From assembly GCA_035582835.1 (NCBI GenBank), contig JAYKAV010002297.1, positions 768,787-832,786 of the forward strand: a stretch of 64,000 nt of DNA, in the 5' to 3' direction. Shown piece after piece: positions 1-12,400 of the stretch. The stretch's first letter is position 1, and each line of letters begins with the position of its first letter. The position numbers were made by a program, and so were the translations under genes. Under the pieces are notes generated by a model. The model searched no databases and was not told the DNA's origin. It saw nothing but the letters and a program-made list of their open reading frames with translations. This DNA is from Phoebastria nigripes (taxonomy: Eukaryota > Chordata > Aves > Procellariiformes > Diomedeidae).

Positions 1-2262
1 CTGCTAGAGTTGAGAAAGAAAGCGAGACAAAGTCCAAGACATCCAACAGATCTTCCTTAAGAGAATTAAGATTTCAAAATTAAGTGCTAGGGTGGGAACA
101 GAGCAGTGATAACCTCCNACCTCTGTTCAGAAGTAAAGCCCTCTCAGGCACAGCAACCTGAGCAGAGGCTTGCAGTCCCGCCAGGCCCATACCCCTGGGC
201 TGTGCACACTGAGCTCTCCTGCAGCTCAGAAAGGATGNGCGTCCAGCAGAGGTAACTGCAGCAAGCTCCGCTTTCTTCCTAGCCTCATCTCATGTTCTTC
301 CAGTCATTTGTTTGTGCCAGGATGGATGACGTACTTGACTTACAAGTACCACCTACTTAAGGGTGATCTTCAAAATAATATATTTCCCCCCCCACTGTAT
401 CTTTCATCTGGAAAGAAACACTTACACTACTACTGTACGCCATCAAAACCAGAGTAATAATATATTCAACCTCCTACATCTTCACTCTAAGTTACAGTCA
501 ATTTGCTAGAAGTGAAGCCACATGCAATCACTCTCCCTTACAAAGTATGTTCTCAAACTAATGAATCTACAGGCTGCACCAAGATGGTTATATAACATCA
601 GCAAATTGAATTTATTTTCCTGGCCCTATTTTCTGTCAGTCTTTGTAATCATCATCTTAGTTTCAGTTTCCTTCATCAAGTCATCCTGTCACAGTTTCAC
701 CTGTTCTGAACTTACCAATCTGACACACCTGTAAACTATTCAGTTGTTCCACTGTTACTAATTTGCAGTAGCACCTGGAGACACAGCCAAGTTAGTCACT
801 TCAAACACTTAAAGCAGGGGGGAAAAACCCAAACTTACCCTGAAGAGCTCATGGACATGGTTGCAAGCAAGACTAGAACAGGAGAACGTAAGACACAAAA
901 AGTAATCATGTTGAGTTTGTTTTCACACAGGCTTATACCTGCATATTGACTGTGCTGTGTTTTGGGGTTATGTGAACAACGTTCATGTCTCTCTGTCCCT
1001 GCTGGCTTGCTTACTGCTATCTCTTCTCCTAGTTGATCATCTGGGATGATGGCCACATAGTTTAAGAACTCTGCCCTCAAAGGCTTTCTTGAAACTGGTG
1101 GAGCCAATCCAGAACTGGCTGCTGCCATCTTGAGATGCTCTACCTGATTCATGAGCACATAAATGATTAATGTCTTCCAAAAGTAGGCGGGGAGAGTTTA
1201 AAAGGCATTGCTGCTTATATTCTTTCAACTGCTGCTTCTTTCAGACATCACTGCTATACAGCAGAGGTAGAATAAGTATTTTCTATGAACTCCTTTGAAT
1301 TTAAGTACCACTGAAAACTGCTGGTGACAATAAAGGAATATCTAGCGGACTACAGTTTCCAGTGTTCGATCTGAATTCCTTTACCTTGTGCTAACGCTTA
1401 GGAGATCAATTCAGTACCAAGAGTCCTTAATTTCATTAACCACATTTATCCCACATTTTTCTTTACTGAACTTGCAAACTATACAGTCACGCTCATTACT
1501 GTGCAATCGAAATTTTGATAGAATGGCCACCTTTTCCCTCCACCCCAAAGATAACAAAAGCATCTTGATGCCATACAAGCATGCATTTCAGAAACATACC
1601 ACCCCCAAAAAGGTCTTTGGGCAGCAGTTAAACTTGTGAAAAAAATACACAGCCCATGGCTTCTCTAGGCTCCCAAGTAAAAGCTGGATAAGTGCACATT
1701 ATTCAAACCCTATGAAACCTAAGGTTTCCAGCCAGCAAGACTAGAAGGCAGGCTACTTCGAAATACAGATTACACCTTGAAGAACCCTGTCGTTGTACAG
1801 TAGCTGGCTGACAATATTTTTTTTCCTAAATGTCAGAGCATATGCCACCATTGATGACTAACAAGTAAGGAGCACAAAGAAATTTTGGTGCATCAGTCAA
1901 ACCATGATTGAAAAAACTATGAAGCCTGACATCAAATCAGGCTGCTATCATTGAAGTGTAACACTTAACAGTCAGTGAATTATTTCATGTCAGTGCTGTG
2001 TGGATTTCTGATACTGGCACAAGATGAGGAACAGGCCAGAGCCTAAACTATGATGGAATGAATCTTTATTTCCAGTTGATGGGCACAATGGACACTAGTA
2101 GCAGACAGACGCACTGCACTATCTACAGTGATATTCTGGGAAAATATTATGGTAGTTGGAAGTGTCCTGTTATAACCAGAAATGAACAAGTAAACAAAAC
2201 TGAGACATCACCATAGAGATTTATTTCCATTAACAGACACCTCAGATATGTTTTCAAAGTAT

Positions 2263-2314
2263 AAAAAAAAAAAAATTCCTGAAACATTTCCAGAAAAAAA
2301 AAAAAAAAAAAAAA
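2263..2314. repeat. Two neighbouring A tracts
   Basis: Two poly-A runs, about 13 and 21 bases, lie at 2263-2275 and 2294-2314, separated by ordinary sequence. They read as T tracts on the minus strand, the presumed transcribed strand. No retroposon body or target-site duplication was recognised next to them. Confidence 0.8.
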
Positions 2315-5300
2315 TCCACTTTATATCTCAGACTCTCAAAGGACTTACAGGAGGTTCTGTCTTTGGTGGAGGAAAGTTCAAGACCTCTGTCACAAAGTGA
2401 GAGCTATGCATGTGTGCATACAGATACCAGACAATAAAAAAGAAAGAATCTTAAATACTGATAATAGTCAGACCCCGCTTCATTCTGCTCCTGTCCTTTC
2501 ACCTTTCCTGCATAATTTGATCCTGGAGAACTGCAGTGCTTCAGGGAACACTGGTCAATGACAACAATTCAGCCCCAATCCAGTACTGACCATCACTTCT
2601 AGAGACAGGAGGTTTTTATTGACCATCTAGCATCTTTACCTTGAAGACAGCCTCTCTAGAGTGTCTAAGTCTTCCTAGAGGAAAACCTTGCATGCAAAGC
2701 ATCTACAGACTGATGATACTACTTTTTATGCAGCCACTCCATGTGCCACATCCACCTTCTTGGCAGACCAATGCCTGTAATAGCATAGCAAGAGTATAGA
2801 GTGCAACCTCAGTACAATGGGTCACAGTAAGTTTCAAATCCTACGCACGCAGAACATATAGGACACTGTCCATTTGGAAGCATAAAAAGCCTCCATTACA
2901 CAACTACACTCATCCAGTCTGTTATGTTATATTTGAAGTACAAGTACAGCCACAAGCAGATTCAGTATCACTAAACACTTAAAAGAATCCTTCATGAGTT
3001 GTTCTTAAATCACAAACATTCAAAACATTTTTAGCAAGTAAAATATATTTTGTGCACTCAACTTAAAGTATGCCACATGGGTCACGAACACAGTTAAATC
3101 CAGCCTACTAAATAAGTGAATGTTTTCCTCCACTGAACTAAAATATACAATACTTGTCAACTATTAATTATACTCCATCCAGAACAGCATCCTTAGGTCT
3201 CTGTTCATTGTTTGTTTTTCCACTAGCAAAACTGGGATATTCTAAGTGTTCTAATATGTACCAAAGATATTTTACAACAAGTGCATTGAGCTTTGCAGTG
3301 TTTCCCCCTGTACTTTGGTTGAGCACATGGAATATTAGCCATCTTTGTAATATTCATGCTCAACATAGCCACAAAAATTGTCTTAAGATGTATTCTAAAC
3401 AACCGTCAGACTGAATTCTTGAAATGTTTATTCTCAAACCATGGCTAATTTAAAAAACAAACTGTTCATACTCCATAGACTGAACAAATAAACATTTTAT
3501 ATTAAAAATGCCAGCATATTTATTAATGTGTTCACACGTAATTTTTATGACTATTTTACACAGAATACAGATTTTAAGAATAATTCTTTAAAATATTAAC
3601 TTTCAGCATGCATCATGTCTCACCATTCTGAAGTTAATCCAGAAGTTTTCTACAGCAATCTTTACTCTTTTTCCTCCACATATATCAATATCCATCCTAT
3701 ATCCATATCCTATAAATACGCCATTTGGGTTAGCTTTCTCAGGTTTAGTTGATTACTGGTTTTTTTCTGTTCCCAACTTCAAAAACTAGTATATTGGTAG
3801 GAACAAGTATTTCTTCTAAGAACTTTCTACCTCTGTTAAGGAGGGATGGCTGGTATTAATTTACCAAGAACCATAAATCCCTTTCCAGAAGACTCTTCCT
3901 TTTTTGCAACACGAAAAACAAAGAATTCCACCATCATCTCACCTCTTCCACATTTTCTTCATCTTTTGCTTACTTTCTCCTCACATACCCTAACAGAAAG
4001 CTGTGAGAAGCAACCTGTCCTTTGTTTTAGAAATCTGAAATATTTTTTTCCATCTGATCTTTAAATAATGTACCAGTACAAATTTATTAATACAGATAAA
4101 ATTAGATAATGCAAAGCTTCTGTAAGAGTTGAGGTTTCAGCATTTTGGACCACAAATTTCACTTGCAGAAAAAGCCACAGAAGGCAGCAAAGGAGTATTC
4201 CAAACCTACAAATCTGTACACAAAGTGACCAGCCACAGCAGCTGTGGCTGGTTCCCAAATATTTCAAAAAAGTTTAAGACATAAAGCACAAATAAGAGGA
4301 TGAAGCCTTCACAGCCCAATTCTCCAGTATATGCTACCTCTTTACACATGACTTGCTTTTATAATCATTTAGGCAAAGAAATAAACACACTCCAGAATAC
4401 ATCCACCCGTTTCTAAGATTCTCTCCCTTCAATTCCTTCTTGTGGAAGCTTGATACATTTAGCCTTCACCCACTCATCAGTAACAACAATGTAAGACACT
4501 GCTAAGATCTTCTCTGCTTTTTCCTCTTAATCAAATTGCATTTGCATCCCTGTCCCCCACCAGGATGCACCCAACCACTGAGTTACCTCCACTTTTTGAC
4601 CACAAAGCAGACTTTTCCAAGTGAGGTTGAGATTCCTACATTTGGTCATTCAGTTTTAAGGACTAAAAGAGGCTGCAGGACAAGACATCCACCCTGAGTC
4701 AGGACACTCACCTGCACTTGATTCTCCTCTACTCCTACCATCTTTAATTGCAAAATTACAAACCTCTCCCTCCTTGCAGTCGCTGACTAGTCTCTGTAGA
4801 CATAGCTGGGAACATATACCGTAAGTCTTTTTTCAGCAGAAAAATCATCTGCCTCGCTTGCATGGAGTATTCAAAGTTTTGAGTTTCGAAATATCCTCAT
4901 CCACATACTTTTTATTGTCTGAGTGTGCACATATGGTATATGAAAAACAAGACAGCTATAACAATAAAGACAACAAAACCAAATACAATAGCATGGGGAG
5001 GAAATATGAAACAGGAGGGACACCAACCAAGTAAGCAACCCACCACAGTCAAGGGAACCCATCATCAATGTAAGTGCTGTAACATTTCCTCTCCTACTGA
5101 GGAGCAAGTGAGACCTAAATTCTTGTGCAAGACTAATACCAGACATAAGAAGTTGGAAATGGAAGAGAAAAAAAACCAAACCACCAAACAGTAACCATTC
5201 AGAGTTTAGGTTATAATAAAAAAAACTAATTATATTGGACCTCTACACCTATTGCAATTAAAAATGAAGTTCTGTAAGGAAAGGAGAGGAAAAAAAAAAA

Positions 5301-6215
5301 ACCAAAACCAAACAACTTTTCTTTGTTCAGTACCCCCTCCAATTCTCCTGAGTGGGGGATGGAAGGAGAGGAATTACTTAATACAAACTTATGAATTCCT
5401 ATTTTCTAGTAACTCCTCCTGTAGTTTCAGCTGAGGAAACTGCTATTCATACCTCCTTTCCAACACCAACCCTCCCACCCCCAAAGAAAGAGCTCTGCTG
5501 GTGCTAGGTAACAGCTGTATGTCATACTAATATCTTAATTGAGATGTGGGCAATATAGCAGTCCATACTGCTCAACAAAAAAAGTACATACATAGGCACC
5601 ATGTATGAGAAACAGTCCACAAGCAACTCTAGCCCTTGCANACAGGCAAGAGGCCGACAGGTCCTTTAAACAATATACACCTATTACTTTTAATTAAACA
5701 TATAGAGAAGCAATTCACATATATCAGGGCTCCCATCTGGTACTAAGTAAAGCGTACAGCAATAACATATTAGATACTTTCTGGATCAAGTGCACTAGTC
5801 AAATGCAGTGACCAGAATGAAAAAAATTAAATATTAAACANTTATAACAACCTAGACTGGGAGAGTAAAAGTCATAGTCAGAGCTCAGACTAGATTTACT
5901 GCCAGGCAGTAAACTGTTGAATACATATAAGAAAGCATACACAAAACAGTATTATGCTAACAAGACTTTAAGAGCAGCAGTTAGGTAAAAGACTAAAACC
6001 ATCTTTCATTCCAGCAAACTCTTCTATATTCCAAGGGTGAGAACCATTCACGCTATACGTAGTGCCATCTATTAGTCAGAAAATGTCAGCATTCCTGCAA
6101 AGTGAAGAGCTGTGAGATAACGTAACAGGTTTTGAAGAATTTGTTAATCACGTTTCACACTTGAGAGCTAGTGCTCTCAAACTTAAAAAGCAAAATAAAA
6201 GAAGTTGCATGCATC

Positions 6216-6217
<2 letters not shown>

Positions 6218-6278
<61 letters not shown>
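6218..6278. repeat. Long interrupted poly-A tract (A29-GC-A30)
   Basis: An A run of 29 bases, a single GC, then an A run of about 30 bases. This is the longest homopolymer in the window. It could be the tail of a plus-strand retroposed sequence, but I could not recognise a body upstream or a flanking duplication, so a simple expanded microsatellite is equally likely. The length in the assembly may not be exact. Confidence 0.9.
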
Positions 6279-6280
<2 letters not shown>

Positions 6281-7148
6281 GTTTGGCTATTTCAGCTTAG
6301 ATTTCTAGGCAAAAGAAGAGAGCCTTTTTAAAGTATCTTTTGTGTTCTTTAGAAAACAAATGGGAAAGGAGAGAAGCTTTCCTTTAATGAAAAGTAATGG
6401 ATTGTGGCTGGAGATCTGCAGACCTTCAGCTATGACAGTATTGGGAATGGAAGAAAATCATACAAAGGGAAAACTTCTAGAACCAACACGGCAACAAAAT
6501 TGCCAATGACACAAGTGCCAAAAAAGATCTGGTTTGGTGCCTTTAGTGGACAAATACAGAGCTGCAGACATCTTGAGTAAAGAGCAGTTCAAAATGAATT
6601 TTCATCTTCTATAAAGCCAAACCTTACTGTGAACTAGTTGCTCACTGTAAATACAGAAGAGTTCTGGATTCCCAACAAAGAAGAGACTTGAGATAAAAAA
6701 AGAAGGGGAGAAAAAAGTCATACCACCACCACATTCTCCCCACTCATCACCACAAATAACATTGGAGACAGGAGACCAATGTGTATTAAAACACAAGTTA
6801 AAAACCATTAAAAACAAATAATACCAGGACTCCACAGCCTCTCCCCCCTGCAGTGGGACAGCCTCAGACAAGACAGCATGGTTGCCAACATAAAGCTGTC
6901 TCTAATGTATCTATGAGGAAGAATGGTGCCAGAGTAAAGATCAAAATCAAGGCAACTAAGTCACGGACTTGAACATCTCAAAATACAGACAATATCAGGC
7001 AAATCCTTCATCAGAAATAACTACACTGGAAGTAATTTGGAAGTGCCACTGAACTTCGTTTTGCCAGTATAATTGAGTACAATAGTTTGTCAGTGCCCTT
7101 TCTGGTACTTACAATTGTAACTTTTTATGCCAAGTAATTTTTTTTTTC

Positions 7149-7209
7149 CCTTCCCCCCCCCCCCTTCCCCCCCCCTTTTNNNNNNNNNNNNNNNNNNNNN
7201 NNNNNNNNN
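7149..7209. repeat. Poly-C/pyrimidine tract ending in a 30-base assembly gap
   Basis: C runs broken by TT lead directly into Ns at 7180-7209. The gap is probably a sequencing failure through a G-rich strand (G runs on minus). The true length of the missing bases is unknown, because 30 Ns may be a placeholder. Confidence 0.85.
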
Positions 7210-7913
7210 TGGAAATTTGAAGCAATTATTAAAGACAAATGCTTCTACCACATCTGAAAGCAAAAAAAAAAAAAGCTTCCCATCAAAAATTTGCTGGTGT
7301 TCACCTAGCAAGTGACATAATTTAGTAGGACACCTCTACAGAAAATTTTAATTCCAGGCTGTTCTCTGAGCTACATGTAGCAATGAGGAGATACTTCAGA
7401 CATGTCCTACTGCATATTCATAAGACTCCAACCTTAACAGCCTGCAGGCCCTACCAACTATTTCTAAACATTGGAAAGGCACAATCAACACAGAGACAGA
7501 TTCTGAGACCAAACCACTGTCTCTTACCAGCACAAATTCAATAAATTCATGTTGCACATATTCCCTTTAATGGTCTCTGGTCTAATGGACATGCTAGAAA
7601 AGTGGGGAGAAGTGGACAGAGCACATGTATGCCAGCTATCATCATCTTTATAAAGGTCCTTTTAAAGCAGCCAGCAGCTGGTTGAAGTTAGAACAGAATA
7701 TCATCTGTGCCAGTCCAGATTATGACTGAGGACTAAGAATCCATTATTAATTGAAGTTATGCTGTTTCCTACCCTCTATCCCCAGCATATCTGCTGGCTG
7801 TATGGTATGAACAAGTAATAGCAGTTAGACTTATGCAAGAGCCGATGTAAAATGCTATCCTGGGCTCCCTAAGACTTCCCGAAACCAGTAAACTATCAAC
7901 TCATTCCTGGTCT

Positions 7914-7950
7914 TGAAAAAAAAACAAAAACAAAAAAAGCCAACCAACCA
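7914..7950. repeat. A-rich CAAAA/CCAA simple repeat
   Basis: Imperfect A-rich low-complexity sequence with several AACAAAA and CCAACCAACCAAAC units. It is one of a set of A-rich tracts in the left part of the window. Confidence 0.7.
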
Positions 7951-8610
7951 AACAAAAAGAGAAAGAACAATACCCCCTCTTCCGATAAAAATATTCAAAG
8001 CATTTCAAATTAAAAGCCATATATTGTTTGACTGCCAACTGCAGTGCTTTCTCCAACTACTTATTTTCCCAACAATTACCTTTCATAAACCCACGTAGTC
8101 TTCCTCAGATAAAATGATGTTATTAGTGTTCTTTTCTCTCTCTGCTCACTNCAATGTGTCCATATGATCAATACCATTAAGAGTTCCCACATCCTTACTC
8201 AGGAGCCTGTAAGAAAGTTTCTAAAGAGCTAGCGCAAAATCTAAATGTTTGAATCTTCCACATGATCCTTTCTGTAGGTTGTCCCTCAATGTATTTCCTT
8301 CAGTAATTGTACTTTCACAATATAACAATGCATTTTAGTAAGAATGTATAATTTTCTTGTGCCATATGTATGGTTCAGTGAACCCACAGGCACACCTATG
8401 GCTTCACAACTGCCACCTTATTGTTGTATCTCAAAACCACAAGAAATAGTCTATAAGGACACAGAATGCAAGTTACATGAACGTAATTTGTTCTCACAGA
8501 AATGCCCACTGTTCCTCTTGGGATTTTTTTAAGTTAATTGCACAAACAATTAAGGCAACCCCTACTCTCTTCCTTACCCACAAATAAGGGCTCTGACTGA
8601 CATGCAGTGG

Positions 8611-8683
8611 CAAAAACAAAACAAAACAAAAAAAACAAAAAAAAAAAACCAAAAAAACCCCAAAACAACAACAANAAAAAAAA
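8611..8683. repeat. (CAAAA)n-like A-rich low-complexity tract
   Basis: A series of CAAAA, CAAAAA and CAACAA units about 70 bases long, with one N. On the presumed transcribed minus strand it reads as a TTTTG tract. It gives long Phe/Leu-rich spurious frames on the minus strand that should not be read as protein. Confidence 0.85.
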
Positions 8684-9338
8684 GGCTGCCAGCTGAAGCC
8701 TCAACCCTGCCAGCTGCCCCTTAGAATACAAGTTGTTGCCCCAATGACAGATGGCCGTACAGCTCACGTGGCAATTCAAGAGCAGCTCCAGTTTTCAGCC
8801 TAGCATAATTAAGCCAGCCAACTGCAATTCCCATTTACCTTAATATGCTGCCCTGAAAGATTAAAGCACCACCACAACTGTATTTTAAGCCGTTCAGTGA
8901 TCCTTGCCTTGAACAGGGATCAGCTGGGAGCACAGGACAAATGACAACTGAGAGCAACAACTCCCAGTTCAACGATCCAGTTTTTATCCTGGGACAAGCT
9001 GAGCACTAAAATAAGTCCAGAAAGAAGACAGGTATTGTACCTAGACTGTATAGTTCAAAACTAGACTACCAGCCACAGGAACCCAAGAGCATCATGTTCA
9101 ATTCTGTGCTTTGCCACAGATGTGGTTCCATGATAAAGTTAAACCAATTTAAGAGTATAATACTACCAGAAAGGAGAGTACAGACCTTTTCCCACCAGCT
9201 CCCTCACACAATGGCCAGTGATTGTACAGGTGCACTGTCACTAAAATCAGCAAAGAAAGGAAGAAGCAAAGCACCACCGAGAAAATCCCTTTTGGTGGCC
9301 ATCTGCAATTACACTGCTTAAACCAACGGCGAAACCGT

Positions 9339-9435
9339 GCCTACAGACTTCCCTGGTGACTTTGGGCAAGTTATGTCATTTCTTTACACTTCCGTTTCCC
9401 ACGGCTGAAGTCAGAACAATGGTACTTCACTGCAT
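9339..9435 (+). repeat. MIR-like ancient SINE fragment, plus orientation
   Basis: The stretch around 9350-9410 matches the conserved MIR core by eye: a GTGACTTTGGGCAAGTTA word, then TCATTTCTTTACACTTCCGTTTCCC, in the order expected of 'gaccttgggcaagt..cttaacctct..cctcagtttcccc'. MIR elements are tRNA-derived SINEs found as faint relics in amniote genomes. The flanks are too diverged to set the ends. Confidence 0.6.
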
Positions 9436-12400
9436 CCCAGGTGTGCCATGAGGACAGCTACAGACACGATTGAAAGCCTACAAGACACAAGAGTACTGCA
9501 AGACAAATATCCAAATTAGTAAAACAAAGGGGATCCTTTACCAGTACCTGAAATTACTCTAGGCCATCATTAGAATCACTGTAAGAAATGGTGGGATAAG
9601 AGACATTTCCCCACATTTACTGCAACCCCAANGCAAGACCTTCAGTCAGAAGGGAAGGATTAAAGTTGAGTGCACTGATCAGTATCTTTTTACATCACTG
9701 AATGCTTGAACAGCTCTCTCCCAAGTAAACTCTTAGCATATACAAAAATAAGGATTTCTGTGAAGAGATGAGCAAGTCAGGAACCTTCTGGACTACAAAC
9801 TGCTCCTTAGCCTCACTCCACCCACTGCATTACTGTTACTAGAAATACTGAAAGAGGAAACAAAGAACCACTGAATTACTCCTCTCACTTTAAAGAAAAA
9901 AGTTAAATATGCACACATACATATGAGTCTATTCTTAAACAAAAAAAAGTCACTAAAAAGGTAGTTTTTAAATTTAATTTAAACCCCTAAGATCATTAAG
10001 CCTTTTAGAGACTCTCACTAACAGAAATTTTATCTATGTGGGGAGACTTTGCCAGCTACGTTTGGAGAAAGGGATATTTTTTTGTCTTCACATGCGTGAA
10101 AAATATCTGATGGGGGGGGAGGAAGAGGCATGCCTTGGTAAGAAGCGTATCACTTATCTGTATTAATAAAAAAAGGAGCAGGTTCTTTTTTTTTTTTTTT
10201 TTGTTAACTGATCTACAAAACCAACATAAGCAGGATTTGTGGATACCAAGTTCTCAAATCTTGCTATTCTGATCTATCCCTCTTTGCCCCTTCCTCAAAC
10301 CATATTTTGATTTCAAACTAGAGGAATTAAAATTCATTTTCTGTAATATATTCGGCCACTTCTGCAGTACTAAAGAATTTGGGGGAAAGACAAAATACAT
10401 ATCCCAGACATCTTACAAAAGAAAACTTAACCAGGCTCAAGCAGTTCCCCCAGCCACCGTAATGCATACACGGTATTTATATGACTGAAAAATGTAACCT
10501 TTCTGCCAACAGGACCCTACACACAAATATTAAGAAAAATCATAGTGAATGTTTGACACAGTATATAATTTTAGTGACTACATCTGCATCAAACATCACA
10601 AAGATACTAAAACAGACCACTTCTTCAGTTTTTCTTACTATTTAAAACTTGCTCATTATGAAAGCGGTAATTATTTCCACCACTCGAGTGACAGAAACAG
10701 TTGAAAATTTCTGCCCTCCCCAGCCATTACCATACTACTTCAACAGACTCTTATCTGTTTGCTAATAGCAGTAGTCCAGAGGAATGCTGGAGGTTCAACC
10801 TTGCTGCTAACGAAGAAACATTGAGGTGGCACCCAAAGTATATTTAGTCTGAAAATCACCATGCCCAACTCACTAGGATTTCAGCATGCTCAGTGTTTCA
10901 GCTACTGTTCTTGATTTCACACAATTGTATAACATTTCTAAATCTTACACACACACACAAAAAAATGTATTGGCAGCTCATAGTGCTCTTTGTGATCTTG
11001 GTCATTAAGACGACTGAAATAAATGAAACAAACTATGCAGTCTGTTGGGATTTACCCAAGAACATGGTAATGAATCCACTCTTACAGCATCAGTGGATGG
11101 CAGGTATTGCTTGGCAGGCCTTTCAAATAGAAAGGTTAAAAATCATGATTTTTCCATACACTACCTATTTTTAACTTCCACCGTATTAGTCAGCATAAGA
11201 GCAACCAACCAACAACAGAGTGCATGCTCAAACCTTCAGTTTCTTGAAAAAGTTACCCAGAAAAACATAGGCTGAAAAATTTATGAAGTGAATGCAAAAA
11301 TTGATCTTAAACTGGACTACCACATAATTCAATTAATTTTAAACAAAATTTTATTTTTCCATTCTTCTTCTTCCCACATTATCCACATTTTTACAAATAA
11401 GTTAACACTTCCTTTATACTCACTTTTTATTTTCAGCCCAATTATGGAAACTATAGCTAATAGCTATACTAAAGCAAGAAGCCCCTAAAAGATAAAGTGC
11501 TTATTTCAACATTAGCATGACCAATATATTTTCCTTTAAGATTACATATTAAGGTTATTTTGTCTATAACTGAAAATCAGAATAATTTCACCTCTTCTTC
11601 TTCTCTGGCATTTAAAAAATAGTTTTAGATGAGGAGCTGTCAGAAAACATTATTTCCTGTTAACACTTTTAACATTAACAAGCTCAGATGTTCAAATGTT
11701 ACTTAGACAAAATGGGAAATCCAGCATCACATCGACATGTACTATGATGATTTTATCTTTAGAACAGAGCTTCATTAGACGCCCACTGAACCTACTCAGG
11801 TATGCCTTTTTCAGTTACCGAAACCTTTTAAATTAAGGTAAAATTTGACAACAGCAAGCATCCATACTGATAGTGTCAAGTGTATCAGCAGACTATTGAT
11901 CACAGGCTGCTGGTCAATGAGCAGCTGCTGCTAAGAAATTTGGCAAGATATGAAAGGGTCTAAACTCGTTATCAAAGGCCACCTGAAGTCATTCAGATAT
12001 TACCCATTGTCACAATCACACCCATTCTTCTTCTAATCATCCAGACAGCAACATTAGCCCAAAGCATTTATCTCTTGCCTTCCCACTGATGCTTAGCTAG
12101 CCAAATGACTGCACAACTTGTGTTGAAGGAGGTTCTCTCAATAATGGTCTGAAGCATATGCCTTAGAGGCTCAATTACTATGTAGCTTTGCAGAGAGTTA
12201 AAAATGGAGCCAGAGAGGAAGCTCCAAATGGATCTGAATAAAATGGTTCTTCTGTGATGGAAAACCCGCTACTCATTTTCATATACTGCAGCCACCTTAG
12301 ACCTTCAGTCTTGCAACTTCCAAGGTCAAAAAGGATGGAGCTCAGCTATCTCCTGTCCTTATCCATGCTCCCAACTCGGGCAGTTGCAGTCAATACAGGT

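Larger units (their letters stand above)
1..9344 (-). other. AT-rich noncoding stretch, putative distal part of minus-strand intron 1
   Basis: No exon with convincing splice sites and an open frame was found here on either strand. The short open frames are what chance allows. The stretch holds simple A-rich tracts (listed separately), an N gap at 7180-7209, and scattered single Ns from draft assembly. If the minus-strand exon ending at 22226 is real, this is part of its long first intron. The intron assignment is inference from orientation only, because the next exon would lie outside the window. Confidence 0.45.
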
